A stretch of 20,356 bases of DNA from Bacillota bacterium (GTDB taxonomy: Bacteria; Bacillota; Clostridia; Peptostreptococcales; Anaerovoracaceae), in the NCBI GenBank assembly GCA_017523605.1, contig JAFWVZ010000231.1, forward strand, positions 1 through 20,356, given 5' to 3'. Positions 1-6,742 of the stretch are shown piece by piece. A program made the translations under genes and the position numbers. Position 1 is the stretch's first letter; each line of letters opens with the position of its first letter. The notes under the pieces were generated by a model, which was not told the origin of the DNA, made no database searches, and saw only the letters and a program-made list of their open reading frames with translations.

Positions 1-75
1 CTTGAGACCTGCGGCAACGCAGGCCCTAGAAAGATGACCGTCCACGACAGAACCCGGCTTACGGACTGCTCATGA
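1..75 (+). ncRNA. rnpB: RNase P RNA (rnpB), 3' end only
   Basis: This is the 3' part of the catalytic RNA of RNase P, which cuts the 5' leader from pre-tRNAs. The sequence shows a GNRA-capped hairpin (arms 8-13 and 18-23 around GCAA at 14-17), as in P18 of class A RNase P RNA. It is followed by an AGA..GATGACCG element and then the near-universal block ACAGAACCCGGCTTA at about 47-61, the 3' strand of the catalytic core. The 5' part lies outside the window. The 3' end is estimated at about 75, from the roughly 12-15 nt that normally follow CTTA to close helix P1; it is not directly visible. No convincing terminator follows, so the transcript may run on towards xth. Confidence 0.9.
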
Positions 76-101
76 CGACGCGCAGCATATTTTTGAAATC
101 A

Positions 102-115
102 TCCGGATATCCGGA
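102..115. repeat. Perfect 14-nt palindrome before xth
   Basis: TCCGGATATCCGGA is a perfect dyad between the rnpB 3' end and the xth ribosome site (GGAGG at 121-125). As RNA it could make only a 5-bp hairpin with no U tract after it, so it is a poor terminator. It could be a protein-binding dyad or a chance event. Confidence 0.5.
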
Positions 116-129
116 AACGCGGAGGAACC

Positions 130-888
130 ATGAAGATAATCACCTGGAACGTAAACGGAATAAGAGCCTGCATTGGGAAAGGCATGATAGATTTCTTCCG
201 CGCAGAAGATCCGGATATTTTCTGTCTGCAGGAGACCAAGGCCCAGCCGGATCAGGTTGATCTTTACGCAGACTTTCCGGAATATAAGCAGTACTGGAAC
301 AGCGCAGAAAAGAAGGGCTATTCAGGTACGGCGATCTTCTCTAAGTCCGAGCCTGTTTCCGTCCGCTACAACATAGACGCGGAAGGGCACGACAAGGAGG
401 GAAGGGCTATAACTCTGGAATTCCCGGAGTTCTTCATGGTAACGAACTATACACCAAACTCTCAGAACGAGCTTGCCCGTCTGGATTACAGGCTTCAGTG
501 GGAGGGTGCAAACAGGGATTATCTTAAAAAACTGGACGCAATAAAACCGGTAATAATGTGCGGAGATCTTAATGTTGCGCATAACGAGATAGATCTTAAG
601 AATCCGGATACCAACCACCACAACGCAGGCTTTTCCGACGAGGAAAGGGCGGCTTTCTCGCAGCTTCTTGACTGCGGCTTTACTGATTCCTTCCGTTATC
701 TTTATCCTGATAAAGTAGAATACAGCTGGTGGAGCTACCGCATGAAAGCCCGTGAAAGGAACGTAGGGTGGAGGATAGACTACTTTGTCGTCTCGAACCG
801 CATAGCCGGTAAGATAAGGGACGTGATCATCCGCGGAGACATCCAGGGTTCCGATCATTGCCCGGTAACGCTGGATATCGACCTTTGA
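130..888 (+). CDS. xth: Exodeoxyribonuclease III / AP endonuclease
   Basis: A 252-residue exonuclease III of the endonuclease/exonuclease/phosphatase fold. It cuts DNA 5' of abasic sites and removes 3' blocking groups in base excision repair in the cytoplasm. The metal and active-site residues are present: N7 in WNVNG, E35 in QETK, Y107 in NYTPN, D146 and N148 in GDLN, D217 in RIDYF, and D242/H243 in SDHCP. The length matches the family (about 250). The start is the ATG at 130, preceded by GGAGGAACC; the overlapping ORF beginning at 72 is a different frame and spurious. The gene follows rnpB and ends at a hairpin shared with the convergent rubrerythrin gene. Family identity is certain. That AP endonuclease rather than exonuclease activity is the main in vivo role is family knowledge. 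Confidence 0.96.
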   Translation: MKIITWNVNGIRACIGKGMIDFFRAEDPDIFCLQETKAQPDQVDLYADFPEYKQYWNSAEKKGYSGTAIFSKSEPVSVRYNIDAEGHDKEGRAITLEFPEFFMVTNYTPNSQNELARLDYRLQWEGANRDYLKKLDAIKPVIMCGDLNVAHNEIDLKNPDTNHHNAGFSDEERAAFSQLLDCGFTDSFRYLYPDKVEYSWWSYRMKARERNVGWRIDYFVVSNRIAGKIRDVIIRGDIQGSDHCPVTLDIDL

Positions 889-916
889 TCCGAACGTATC
901 TATAAAGTAAACAAAA

Positions 917-945
917 GACCGCGCGTATGTCCGCGCGGCCTTTTT
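917..945. terminator. Bidirectional terminator, xth/rubrerythrin
   Basis: The arms CCGCGCG (919-925) and CGCGCGG (932-938) flank a six-base loop. T-rich sequence follows on the plus strand (941-945), and an A-rich run precedes it (911-917), which gives a U tract for minus-strand transcripts. The convergent genes xth and rbr probably share it. Confidence 0.85.
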
Positions 946-967
946 GTGTTCCTGTTTCAGATAAGTA

Positions 968-1507
968 TCAGTAATTCTCGACCCTCAGTTCGAAGTAATC
1001 CTTCGGATGAGCGCATACCGGGCATTCTTCGGGAGCCTTGGAGCCAACGACTATGTGTCCGCAGTTCCTGCACTCCCAGACCTTTATTTCGGACCTTTCG
1101 AATACCTGAGCGGTCTCGATGTTCTTAAGCAGGGCTCTGTAGCGTTCTTCGTGAGCCTTTTCTATTGCAGCTACTCCTCTGAACTTCTCGGCAAGCTCAT
1201 GGAATCCTTCCTTGTCCGCGACCTTAGCGAAACCGTCGTACATGTCTGTCCACTCGAAGTTCTCGCCGTCGGCTGCTGCGGAAAGGTTGGCGGAAGTATC
1301 GCCTATGCCCTCGAGTTCCTTAAACCAGAGCTTAGCGTGTTCTTTCTCGTTAAGAGCAGTCTTGGAGAACAGCTCTGCGATCTGCTCGTATCCTTCCTTC
1401 TTTGCTTTCGAAGCGAAATAATCGTATTTGTTTCTTGCCTGGGATTCGCCCGCGAAGGCTGTCCAAAGGTTCTGTTCCGTCTTAGTTCCTGCGTATTTAT
1501 TTGCCAT
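968..1507 (-). CDS. rbr: Rubrerythrin
   Basis: A 179-residue rubrerythrin, a cytoplasmic non-haem di-iron peroxidase that reduces hydrogen peroxide with electrons delivered through its rubredoxin centre; it is typical of anaerobes. The N-terminal ferritin-like four-helix domain (about 1-135) carries E21, the E54-H57 pair and the E116-H119 pair that hold the di-iron site. The C-terminal rubredoxin-like domain has CRNC (146-149) and CPVC (162-165) for the Fe(SCys)4 centre. I chose the ATG at 1507 because AGGAGGAAGGATC lies directly before it and rubrerythrins begin here; the frame stays open 21 codons further upstream, but that stretch overlaps the promoter. It is probably a single-gene transcript from the promoter at about 1547-1555, ending at the 917-945 hairpin. 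Oxidative-stress control by PerR is usual in relatives, but I see no good PerR box. Confidence 0.96.
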   Translation of the reverse strand: MANKYAGTKTEQNLWTAFAGESQARNKYDYFASKAKKEGYEQIAELFSKTALNEKEHAKLWFKELEGIGDTSANLSAAADGENFEWTDMYDGFAKVADKEGFHELAEKFRGVAAIEKAHEERYRALLKNIETAQVFERSEIKVWECRNCGHIVVGSKAPEECPVCAHPKDYFELRVENY

Positions 1508-1546
1508 GATCCTTCCTCCTTTTTTTATGGTTTTATCTGCAATAAG

Positions 1547-1555
1547 ATTATAGCA
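1547..1555 (-). promoter_or_regulatory. Extended -10 promoter of rubrerythrin
   Basis: Read on the minus strand this is TGCTATAAT, a consensus TATAAT with the TGn extension. The -35 is weak (a TATATT-like hexamer about 16 nt upstream). The predicted start is about 1540, giving a leader of roughly 30 nt that includes the AGGAGG site. Confidence 0.7.
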
Positions 1556-1597
1556 TAAACATGTCGACAATATAACAAAGTCTGTGGCTTTAGCAAC

Positions 1598-1623
1598 AAA
1601 AAAGCCCCGGAATTTACCGGGGC
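1598..1623 (-). terminator. Terminator of the CNNM operon
   Basis: Minus-strand reading gives GCCCCGG, loop TAAATT, CCGGGGC (1604-1623), followed by TTTTTT (1603-1598): a textbook intrinsic terminator 11 nt after the stop codon of the downstream CNNM gene. Confidence 0.93.
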
Positions 1624-1633
1624 ATACGCTTAT

Positions 1634-2911
1634 CTAGTTTTCTTCGATAGGAAGTCTTTCTACGAGAAGTCTTTCCACGCGTCTTTCGTCTATCTCCAGG
1701 ATAGTGACCTTTAGTCCTTCGTCCTCGAAAACATCGCCGTTGACAGGGTATGCTTCGAAGTGCTCAAGTGCCCATCCGCCAACGGTATCAGAATCGCTTT
1801 CAAACTCGTCCGGATCTATCCCTACGGTCTCGCAGAAATCGTCTATTCCAAGGTCTCCGTCAAGCTCGAACAGGTTCTCGGAGATCTCCTTTACCTCGTC
1901 TTCTTCTATCTCATCTTCTTCGTCCCAGATGTCTCCGACTATCTCTTCAAGGATGTCTTCCATGGTTATTATTCCGAGCGTTCCTCCGTATTCGTCGCAG
2001 ACGACCGCCATGTGCTGTTTTTCGGACCTGAGCAGATCCAGGACGGAAGTAAGCTTGGTAGTCTTGTATACATACAGCGGCTTCATTAGCAGACTGCGGA
2101 TATCCACGTCCTCGGATTCCGTGTAGGCCTTAAGGAAGTGATTGAGGTAGAGTATGCCTATAATGTTGTCTATGCTTCCTTCGTAGACGGGGATCCTGGA
2201 GAATGCGGTATCCTCCATGATAACGTTGAGGATGTCTTCGCGGTCGTCTTCTATGTCTATGGCTTCAACGTCCACGCGGCTGGTCATCGCTTCGTATGCG
2301 GCAACATCAAGGAAATCTATGGCGGCCTGGACAAGCTCGGACTGGTCTTCGTCCAGGACTTCTTCATCCTCGGCGGTCTCTATCATGGTCTGGAGCTCGT
2401 CTATGGCTTCTTCGGCTGCCGTATCCTCGTCCATGTCGCTGTCCTCGCCTTTAAGCTCTCTTGTAATAAAATCGACAAGTTTGATTACAACGAACACGAA
2501 AGGTTTAAGAACGGTCATGAGCCCGTTTACCGGCGAGGCGTACCTTAAAGCCAGGGTGTTTGATATCTTTTTGGCCCTGATCTTGGGTATGGTCTCGCCG
2601 AAGATGATCACTATGATGGTAACTGCTACCGTGGAGAGCCATGCGTACCCGCTCCCCATGAGTTTTATGATGATCACGGAACCTATGGAAGACGCAGCGA
2701 TGTTTACAAGATTGTTGCCGGTAAGCACGGAGCCGAGGGCTTCGTCGAAGTTCTCAAGTATCTTAAATGCTTTTGCGGCGCGTTTGTCTCCGCCTTCTTT
2801 CAGGTTTTCTATCCTGATCTTGCTGCAGGAAGAGTACGACATCTCGGAACCGGAGAAGAAGCCGGACAGGGCGACGCATGCTATAAGGGCGGCAAAAAGA
2901 GCTATTATCAT
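1634..2911 (-). CDS. CNNM/HlyC-CorC family membrane protein (full length)
   Basis: A 425-residue protein with the complete three-part architecture of the CNNM/CorC ('hemolysin-like') family. There is an N-terminal DUF21 transmembrane region (hydrophobic segments about 1-18, 60-84, 90-106 and 128-150, with the FFSGSE signature at 18-23). A pair of CBS domains follows (about 207-262 and 278-332, including CDEYGGT at 305-311 and ITMEDILEEIVGDIWDE). The C-terminal CorC/HlyC domain occupies about 340-425. Family members are implicated in magnesium or other cation export; the substrate here is not shown by the sequence. The ATG at 2911 overlaps the end of the upstream paralogue by four bases (ATGA), so the two are translationally coupled, and a strong terminator follows. 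A true haemolysin role is unlikely despite the older name. Confidence 0.93.
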   Translation of the reverse strand: MIIALFAALIACVALSGFFSGSEMSYSSCSKIRIENLKEGGDKRAAKAFKILENFDEALGSVLTGNNLVNIAASSIGSVIIIKLMGSGYAWLSTVAVTIIVIIFGETIPKIRAKKISNTLALRYASPVNGLMTVLKPFVFVVIKLVDFITRELKGEDSDMDEDTAAEEAIDELQTMIETAEDEEVLDEDQSELVQAAIDFLDVAAYEAMTSRVDVEAIDIEDDREDILNVIMEDTAFSRIPVYEGSIDNIIGILYLNHFLKAYTESEDVDIRSLLMKPLYVYKTTKLTSVLDLLRSEKQHMAVVCDEYGGTLGIITMEDILEEIVGDIWDEEDEIEEDEVKEISENLFELDGDLGIDDFCETVGIDPDEFESDSDTVGGWALEHFEAYPVNGDVFEDEGLKVTILEIDERRVERLLVERLPIEEN

Positions 2912-3921
2912 TGCTTTTCGCCTCCTTTATCCTTATCGTCCTCGTCCCAGATCTCGCCTACAAGCTCTTCCAGGATGTCCTCAACGGATACGACTCCCGT
3001 GCTGTGTCCGTGTCCGTCGTGGGCAACGGCAAGCGTAAACTGATGCTCTGCCATGATGGGCAGAAGCTCGTCTATCTTAAGATCCTGGTTAATGAAAAGC
3101 GGCTTGTTGAGCAGCTTTTTAATGTCCAGGTCGTTCTTGTCCGCAAGGTATGCGCGTATGTATGTCCTGATCTGAAGTATGCCGATTATGTGGTTGAGGT
3201 CTCCGGAATATACCGGAAGTCTGCTGTGGACCTGGCTCTTTATCTGTTCCAGTATCTCTTCCGCACTGTCTTCCGCGTTTATGGATACGACCTTGTCTAT
3301 CGGAGTCATTATGGTGCGGACCGTTATGTCGCCGAATTCGATAGCAGACTGTATGAGCTCGCCTTCGTCTTCTTCCAGCGTGCCTTCTTCCGTCATGTCC
3401 TCTATGATGTCGTGGAGCTCGTCTTCCGTAACGGTGAGTTCCTGCTCGGCTTTAGTAAGACGCGAAGCTAGATCTCCGATTTTCGCCAATACGAAAGAGA
3501 AGGGCGTAAGGACCTTCATTAGGACCATTATCAGCCCCGCGTTGGAGAGTGTGAATCTGTTTGCGTACTTTTTGGCAACGCTTTTGGGAAGCATTTCGCC
3601 GAAGAAAAACACGAGCACTGTCATTATGATGGTGCTTATGCTTACAGCGCCTGCGCCGTACTTAGCAGTAACGTAGACCGTTACTATCGCGGCAGCCGCG
3701 ATATGAATGATGTTTGTACAGATGAGTATGGTCGTTATCGCTCTGTCGAAATTGTCCAGAACGAAGAGGGCTCTGTCTGCCCGAAGATCACCGCGCTCGG
3801 AAGCCACACGAAGCTTGTTTCTGTTCGCGGAGGCTATAGCGGTCTCGCTTACCGCAAAGAACGCGGCAAGAAATAATAGAATGATCACCCAAAGCCAGGG
3901 CGATCGGGGAACTGTGTCCAT
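2908..3921 (-). CDS. CNNM/HlyC-CorC family membrane protein lacking the C-terminal domain
   Basis: A 337-residue paralogue and first gene of a two-gene unit. It has a DUF21 membrane region (hydrophobic stretches about 10-28, 62-85, 92-110 and 127-150; FFAVSE at 21-26) and two CBS domains (about 202-255 and 270-322). It stops just after IWDEDDKDKGGEKQ, so the CorC/HlyC C-terminal domain is absent. The CBS2 loop that reads DEYGGT in its partner reads DGHGHSTG here (302-309). The start ATG at 3921 is preceded by AAGGAG. The coupled downstream gene is full length, so the two may form a heteromeric transporter or regulator pair (inference). Magnesium or other cation transport is the family expectation. 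The shortening is a clean natural end, not an obvious frameshift: the frame overlaps the next ATG as a normal operon junction. Confidence 0.92.
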   Translation of the reverse strand: MDTVPRSPWLWVIILLFLAAFFAVSETAIASANRNKLRVASERGDLRADRALFVLDNFDRAITTILICTNIIHIAAAAIVTVYVTAKYGAGAVSISTIIMTVLVFFFGEMLPKSVAKKYANRFTLSNAGLIMVLMKVLTPFSFVLAKIGDLASRLTKAEQELTVTEDELHDIIEDMTEEGTLEEDEGELIQSAIEFGDITVRTIMTPIDKVVSINAEDSAEEILEQIKSQVHSRLPVYSGDLNHIIGILQIRTYIRAYLADKNDLDIKKLLNKPLFINQDLKIDELLPIMAEHQFTLAVAHDGHGHSTGVVSVEDILEELVGEIWDEDDKDKGGEKQ

Positions 3922-3938
3922 TTTACTCCTTAACTGTT

Positions 3939-3966
3939 AAAAAAAGCTGCAGTCGGTGACTGCAGC
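3939..3966 (-). terminator. Terminator of rpmB, upstream of the CNNM pair
   Basis: Minus-strand reading gives GCTGCAGTC, a three-base loop and GACTGCAGC (perfect 9-bp stem, 3946-3966), then seven T (3945-3939). It ends only 17 bases before the CNNM start codon at 3921, leaving no room for a separate promoter downstream of it. Confidence 0.9.
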
Positions 3967-3985
3967 TGTGTTTGCACTTTTTTTA

Positions 3986-4174
3986 TTATGCTCTGGAAAC
4001 TTTTCCGGACTTGATGCAGCGTGTGCAGACGTTGATCCTTCTGGTCGTTCCGTTCTCTTCCACTCTTACAGTCTGTATGTTTGCATTCCACTTTCTTCTT
4101 GTATGACGATTGGAGTGGGATACGTTGTTTCCGGATACCTGACCCTTGCCGCAGATCTCGCACTTCTTGGACAT
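3986..4174 (-). CDS. rpmB: 50S ribosomal protein bL28
   Basis: A 62-residue bL28 of the large ribosomal subunit. The sequence begins MSKKCEICGKG and contains the basic core SNRHTRRKW expected of L28. C5, C8, C50 and C53 form the four-cysteine zinc-binding (C+) version. The ATG at 4174 follows a strong AAGGAGGT. Transcription comes from the promoter at 4259-4287, with a leader of about 78 nt that can form alternative helices (see the leader feature), and ends at a perfect hairpin before the CNNM genes. The divergent neighbour is an Asp23-family gene, as in the B. subtilis rpmB/yloU arrangement. Identification is secure. Confidence 0.96.
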   Translation of the reverse strand: MSKKCEICGKGQVSGNNVSHSNRHTRRKWNANIQTVRVEENGTTRRINVCTRCIKSGKVSRA

Positions 4175-4181
4175 TTAGACT

Positions 4182-4252
4182 ACCTCCTTACCGCAAATGG
4201 TTGAAATTTCAAGCTTTAAGCACCTTTTGCGGTGCGTGTTCTCAATTCAGAC
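4182..4252 (-). promoter_or_regulatory. rpmB mRNA leader with two competing helices
   Basis: The leader RNA (start about 4252) contains a local hairpin GCACC-GCAAAA-GGTGC (4235-4220). It also contains ACCGCAAA (4233-4226), which pairs perfectly with TTTGCGGT (4197-4190), whose last base touches the Shine-Dalgarno AAGGAGGT (4189-4182). The two structures share the ACC and GCAAA bases, so only one can form at a time. The loop between holds TTGAAATTTCAA, a 12-nt palindrome. Autogenous control by bL28 is an inference; no known leader family is recognised. Confidence 0.5.
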
Positions 4253-4258
4253 TAAGGA

Positions 4259-4287
4259 ATTATAGCATAAGGTATTTGGTTTCGCAA
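4259..4287 (-). promoter_or_regulatory. rpmB promoter
   Basis: Minus-strand TTGCGA (4287-4282), 17-nt spacer, then TATAAT (4264-4259) with a TGC extension immediately before the -10. The predicted start is at about 4252. Confidence 0.8.
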
Positions 4288-4306
4288 GATTTTTTTAATA
4301 AAGTTT

Positions 4307-4321
4307 GCTATAATATAACCA
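4307..4321 (+). promoter_or_regulatory. Promoter of the Asp23-family/recG operon, start at the ATG
   Basis: TATAAT lies at 4309-4314; the three bases before it are TGC, an extended -10. The -35 region (about 4286-4291) is poor and overlaps the -35 of the divergent rpmB promoter. Counting seven bases from the end of the -10 puts the start at 4321, which is the A of the ATG. The mRNA would therefore be leaderless. Confidence 0.65.
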
Positions 4322-4683
4322 TGTTGACTAAAGAGACTAACGAGCTGGGTGCTATAACGCTCAGCGAATCGCTTGTAAACCAGATACTGACCGAAGCGAT
4401 AGCCCCGTGGGAGGGCAAGGCGAGGTACGCAGGAGAACGTCAGATCCGCTGCGGAGAAGACGGCCTTTACATTTACGCTGCGCTAAGCATAAGAATGGGA
4501 TACAGCGTAAAGGAGATAGCCGGAGGCATTCTGGACTTTGTTACCAAAGCTGCCGAGGAAATGCTCGAGCTTCCGATAGAAGACATCATTATCGAAGTCG
4601 TCCAGATGACGACTCTTAAGACCTGGGTAAAACGCAGCATACGTTTCAGCTACCGTGGCACAGAAGAAGACCAGCAGGAATAA
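4321..4683 (+). CDS. Asp23/Gls24 family protein (YloU-like)
   Basis: A 120-residue protein resembling the Asp23/Gls24 (DUF322) family. It opens with LGAITLSESLVNQILTEAI and continues with an amphipathic region at about 53-75 (SIRMGYSVKEIAGGILDF..). A conserved-looking end follows (ELPIEDIIIEVVQM). Family members are small cytosolic or membrane-tethered proteins linked to envelope stress or lipid metabolism; the exact role here is unknown. The ATG at 4321 is the only reasonable start: no Shine-Dalgarno precedes it and the -10 ends 6 bases upstream, so leaderless translation is predicted. It is divergent from rpmB and overlaps recG by 29 bases. In B. subtilis the homologue yloU is followed by the DAK-domain gene yloV before recG; that gene is missing here. 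Confidence 0.8.
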   Translation: MLTKETNELGAITLSESLVNQILTEAIAPWEGKARYAGERQIRCGEDGLYIYAALSIRMGYSVKEIAGGILDFVTKAAEEMLELPIEDIIIEVVQMTTLKTWVKRSIRFSYRGTEEDQQE

Positions 4684-6721
4684 TACGGAATTATATTCTC
4701 CGGTAACGGATCTTAAAGGCGTCGGCCCTAAAAAGGCCGAAGCTTTTTTGCGCCTCGGAATAGAAAAGATATCTGATGTTCTGGAGCTCTATCCGCGCGA
4801 ATATGAGGACCTTCGCAACATAAAACGCATTGCCGGACTAAAGGACGGGGAAAAAGCCGTAGTTACTGCTAGAGTCCTTAATGCGTCGCTGGGAAGAGGC
4901 TTCGGACGCAAACGCACTCTCCATGTTCTTACCGAGGATGATACCGGCCGCATGGAGGTGCTGTTCTTCAACGGAACATATCTTCTGCCGCAGTTCAAGA
5001 CTGGTCTGTCCTTCCGCTTCTTCGGCAAGGTCAAATGCGAATACGGCAGAGTGAGCATGTTCCATCCTTCCTATGCACGTTCGGACGGAGAGGTGCAGGA
5101 AGGCTTACTTCCTGTATATCCGCTTACCAGGGGCCTTGTCCAGAAAGACGTAAGGCATCTTTCCGCCGCAGCGCTGGAGATGGCCGGAGATATTCCGGAG
5201 ACTCTTCCCGCCGCTGCGATAAGCTCCGCCAATCTATGCGGAATAGACTACGCGTACAGGAACATCCACTATCCGGAAGGCGACGATCAGTTCCGGGTGG
5301 CGCGTTACAGGCTGGTATACGAAGAACTATTCTATCTTGATACTGCGCTTGCATTGTCCCGGAGCAGAGGCGGCAAAGGAAGAAAGGGACGCAGTTTCGA
5401 TGTTTCCTGCGCTTCGGAGTTTACGGACAGTCTTCCTTATAAGCTTACCAATGCCCAGAGCAGAGCTCTTTCCGAGATCCTTTCGGACATGAACAGCGAC
5501 AAAGCCATGAACAGACTTGTGCAGGGCGACGTAGGAAGCGGTAAGACCGTTGTAGCCTGCGCAGCAATGTTTACAGCGCTTAAAAACGGCGCTCAGAGCG
5601 CCTTTATGGCGCCTACGGACATATTAGCCAGGCAGCATTTTGAAACGCTTAAAAAGCTTTTTAAGGGCTTTGACGCGCACATAGAACTGCTTACTTCTTC
5701 CATGTCTTCCGCCGAAAAGCGCAAGGTGCTTAATGGCCTTGCGGACGGCAGTATAGACATAGCGGTAGGCACCCATGCGCTTATATCTGACAATGTGGAA
5801 TATAAGGATCTTGGCCTTGTGATCACCGATGAGCAGCACAGATTCGGAGTAAACCAGAGGCAGCAGCTTTCAGCAAAAGGGGCTAACCCTGACGTTCTTG
5901 TAATGACTGCAACGCCTATCCCCAGGACTCTTGCTGTAGTTCTTTACGCTGATCTGGACCTTTCCGTACTAGATGAGCTTCCTCCCGGAAGGATGCCTGT
6001 AGAGACCAGAAGATACGAAGCTTCCGGCAGAAACGTGGCATATAAGATACTGGAGAGCGAAGTGCGAAGCGGCCGTCAGGCTTATGTAGTTGCACCGTTC
6101 ATAGAGGATTCGGACGCTCTGGATGCGTATTCCGCGGAAAGTCTTTATGAAGAAACTAAAAGCAGATTCCCGGACATCGAGTGCGGACTTCTTCACGGCC
6201 GAATGACGCAGCAGGAGAAGGATTCCGTAATGGAAAGATTCTACGCCGGAGAACTGCGCATTCTTGTTTCCACGGTAGTTATAGAAGTCGGCATAGACGT
6301 TCCGAACGCGACTGTAATGCTGATAGAGAATTCCGAACGCTTCGGGCTTGCCCAGATGCATCAGCTGCGCGGCAGAGTCGGAAGAGGCACACACAAGTCC
6401 TATTGTCTGATAATCACAGACAGCGACAGTGAGACAGCTGTTGAAAGGGCGGAGATAATGTGCAGCACCTCGGACGGTTTCGTGATAGCGAATAAAGACC
6501 TGGAGATACGCGGCCCCGGAGAATTCTTCGGTTACAGACAGCACGGACTTCCGCAGCTGAGGCTTGCCGACCCGGTAAAACACGGAGCGGTAGCTGCTCA
6601 GGCGCTCAGGGACGTTAAGAAAATGCTGGCTGAAGATCCGTCTCTTTCGCGCCCGGAGAACGCTTATTTTGCGCAGTGCCTGCGAAATAAGTACATGCAA
6701 AGTGATAGACTAACACTCTGA
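4655..6721 (+). CDS. recG: ATP-dependent DNA helicase RecG
   Basis: A 688-residue RecG, the superfamily 2 helicase that reverses stalled replication forks and branch-migrates Holliday junctions. The N-terminal part begins with a helix-hairpin-helix-like LKGVGPKKAEAF (20-31) and the OB-fold wedge (about 60-160). The helicase core has Walker A GDVGSGKT (291-298), DEQH (392-395), MTATPIPRTLA (417-427), a motif V region VVIEVGIDVPNAT (541-553) and motif VI QLRGRVGRG (570-578). The length is normal. The start is GTG at 4655, inside the preceding gene and without a clear Shine-Dalgarno; no other ATG, GTG or TTG occurs in frame before the conserved N-terminus, so translational coupling is likely. 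rsmD follows after 21 bases. Confidence 0.97.
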   Translation: MAQKKTSRNNTELYSPVTDLKGVGPKKAEAFLRLGIEKISDVLELYPREYEDLRNIKRIAGLKDGEKAVVTARVLNASLGRGFGRKRTLHVLTEDDTGRMEVLFFNGTYLLPQFKTGLSFRFFGKVKCEYGRVSMFHPSYARSDGEVQEGLLPVYPLTRGLVQKDVRHLSAAALEMAGDIPETLPAAAISSANLCGIDYAYRNIHYPEGDDQFRVARYRLVYEELFYLDTALALSRSRGGKGRKGRSFDVSCASEFTDSLPYKLTNAQSRALSEILSDMNSDKAMNRLVQGDVGSGKTVVACAAMFTALKNGAQSAFMAPTDILARQHFETLKKLFKGFDAHIELLTSSMSSAEKRKVLNGLADGSIDIAVGTHALISDNVEYKDLGLVITDEQHRFGVNQRQQLSAKGANPDVLVMTATPIPRTLAVVLYADLDLSVLDELPPGRMPVETRRYEASGRNVAYKILESEVRSGRQAYVVAPFIEDSDALDAYSAESLYEETKSRFPDIECGLLHGRMTQQEKDSVMERFYAGELRILVSTVVIEVGIDVPNATVMLIENSERFGLAQMHQLRGRVGRGTHKSYCLIITDSDSETAVERAEIMCSTSDGFVIANKDLEIRGPGEFFGYRQHGLPQLRLADPVKHGAVAAQALRDVKKMLAEDPSLSRPENAYFAQCLRNKYMQSDRLTL

Positions 6722-6734
6722 TACATGTTAAAAT
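6706..6734 (+). promoter_or_regulatory. Internal promoter for rsmD, start next to the ATG
   Basis: TAGACT (6706-6711, 4 of 6 consensus), 17-nt spacer, TAAAAT (6729-6734, 5 of 6), preceded by TGT as an extended -10. The predicted start at about 6741 is two bases before the rsmD ATG, so this transcript would have almost no leader. The -35 lies in the recG 3' end. Confidence 0.55.
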
Positions 6735-6742
6735 AAAATGAT

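Noticed and set aside
72..260. 62-codon plus-strand frame overlapping the rnpB end and the xth start
   Set aside because: It crosses the RNase P RNA end and the xth start in another frame; the product resembles no family and has no ribosome site.
1540..1556. Possible PerR box at the rubrerythrin promoter
   Set aside because: The sequence around the -10 matches only about half of the TTATAATNATTATAA consensus, mostly through the -10 itself.
1508..1570. N-terminal extension of rubrerythrin by 21 codons
   Set aside because: The extension covers the promoter and the AGGAGG site; rubrerythrins begin at the MANKYAGTKT methionine.
2217..3038. 273-codon plus-strand frame
   Set aside because: It is antisense to both CNNM genes, very rich in Ser and Met, and is a shadow of their codon pattern.
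5969..6700. 243-codon minus-strand frame
   Set aside because: It lies wholly within recG on the other strand and has no family features.
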